A stretch of 13,500 bases of DNA from DATAMF01 sp964472565 (GTDB taxonomy: Bacteria > Chloroflexota > Anaerolineae > Aggregatilineales > Aggregatilineaceae), in contig CAYYNB010000163.1 in NCBI GenBank assembly GCA_964472565.1, positions 1 through 13,500 on the forward strand. Direction: 5' to 3'. The position numbers and the translations under genes are program-made. Every line of letters begins with the position of its first letter. The stretch's first letter is position 1. The notes below the pieces were generated by a model. The model was not told where the DNA came from. It saw nothing but the letters and a program-made list of their open reading frames with translations, and made no database searches. Below are positions 13,427-13,500 of the stretch, one piece after another.

Positions 13427-13500
13427 ATACATGTTTCAGTACCCTCTACGGGCCAAATGGGTGAGCAACGGGGATAACGGCGCTATGTGAGCACGAGGGT

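Noticed and set aside
13220..13432. Minus-strand 70-codon frame at the right end
   Set aside because: It overlaps the plus-strand TIR relic, which has a recognisable motif and ribosome binding site. The minus frame shows no domain.
9827..13500. CRISPR array or phage structural genes
   Set aside because: I found no regularly spaced 25-40 nt repeats and no capsid, tail or replication motifs. The only regular repeats are the short GGTA boxes.

Overview
The window looks like a bacterial chromosome segment of moderate GC. My best guess is a member of Chloroflexota (Anaerolineae-like). That rests on the overall style of the proteins: a very large secreted multi-module pullulanase, a propeller-like lipoprotein, an ATP-type PEP carboxykinase beside an aminotransferase, and a TIR-start relic. 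It is an inference from memory, not a database match.

Bases 1-9826 look like ordinary host genome with every protein gene on the minus strand. In transcription order from the right: a 1605-residue secreted type I pullulanase (4795-9612) with its own terminator; a two-gene unit of a PLP-dependent aspartate-type aminotransferase (3344-4561) and ATP-dependent PEP carboxykinase pckA (1701-3341), separated by only 2 bp and closed by a strong terminator; and a predicted lipoprotein (208-1566). The aminotransferase can make oxaloacetate from aspartate and PckA turns oxaloacetate into PEP, so the pair reads as an amino-acid-to-gluconeogenesis module. The pullulanase degrades external alpha-glucans.

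At 9827-9898 there is a plus-strand tRNA-Lys(CTT) with a promoter in front and a hairpin terminator behind. Facing it is a large serine recombinase gene (9838-11574, minus) whose last 20 codons and stop codon are the antisense strand of the tRNA. This is the classic look of the integrase end of an integrated element at a tRNA gene, although large serine recombinases are not the usual tRNA-targeting type. Upstream of the recombinase lie one or two very small minus-strand ORFs, the second pair overlapping as ATGA, and a cluster of GGTA-box direct repeats at 21-32 bp spacing that looks like an operator or iteron array.

From 12279 a plus-strand gene encodes an unrecognised 299-residue protein. 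It is followed by a 22-codon relic of the start of a TIR-domain protein (13289-13357), then sequence in which I see no gene. The right end of the putative element, if there is one, is not visible in this window.
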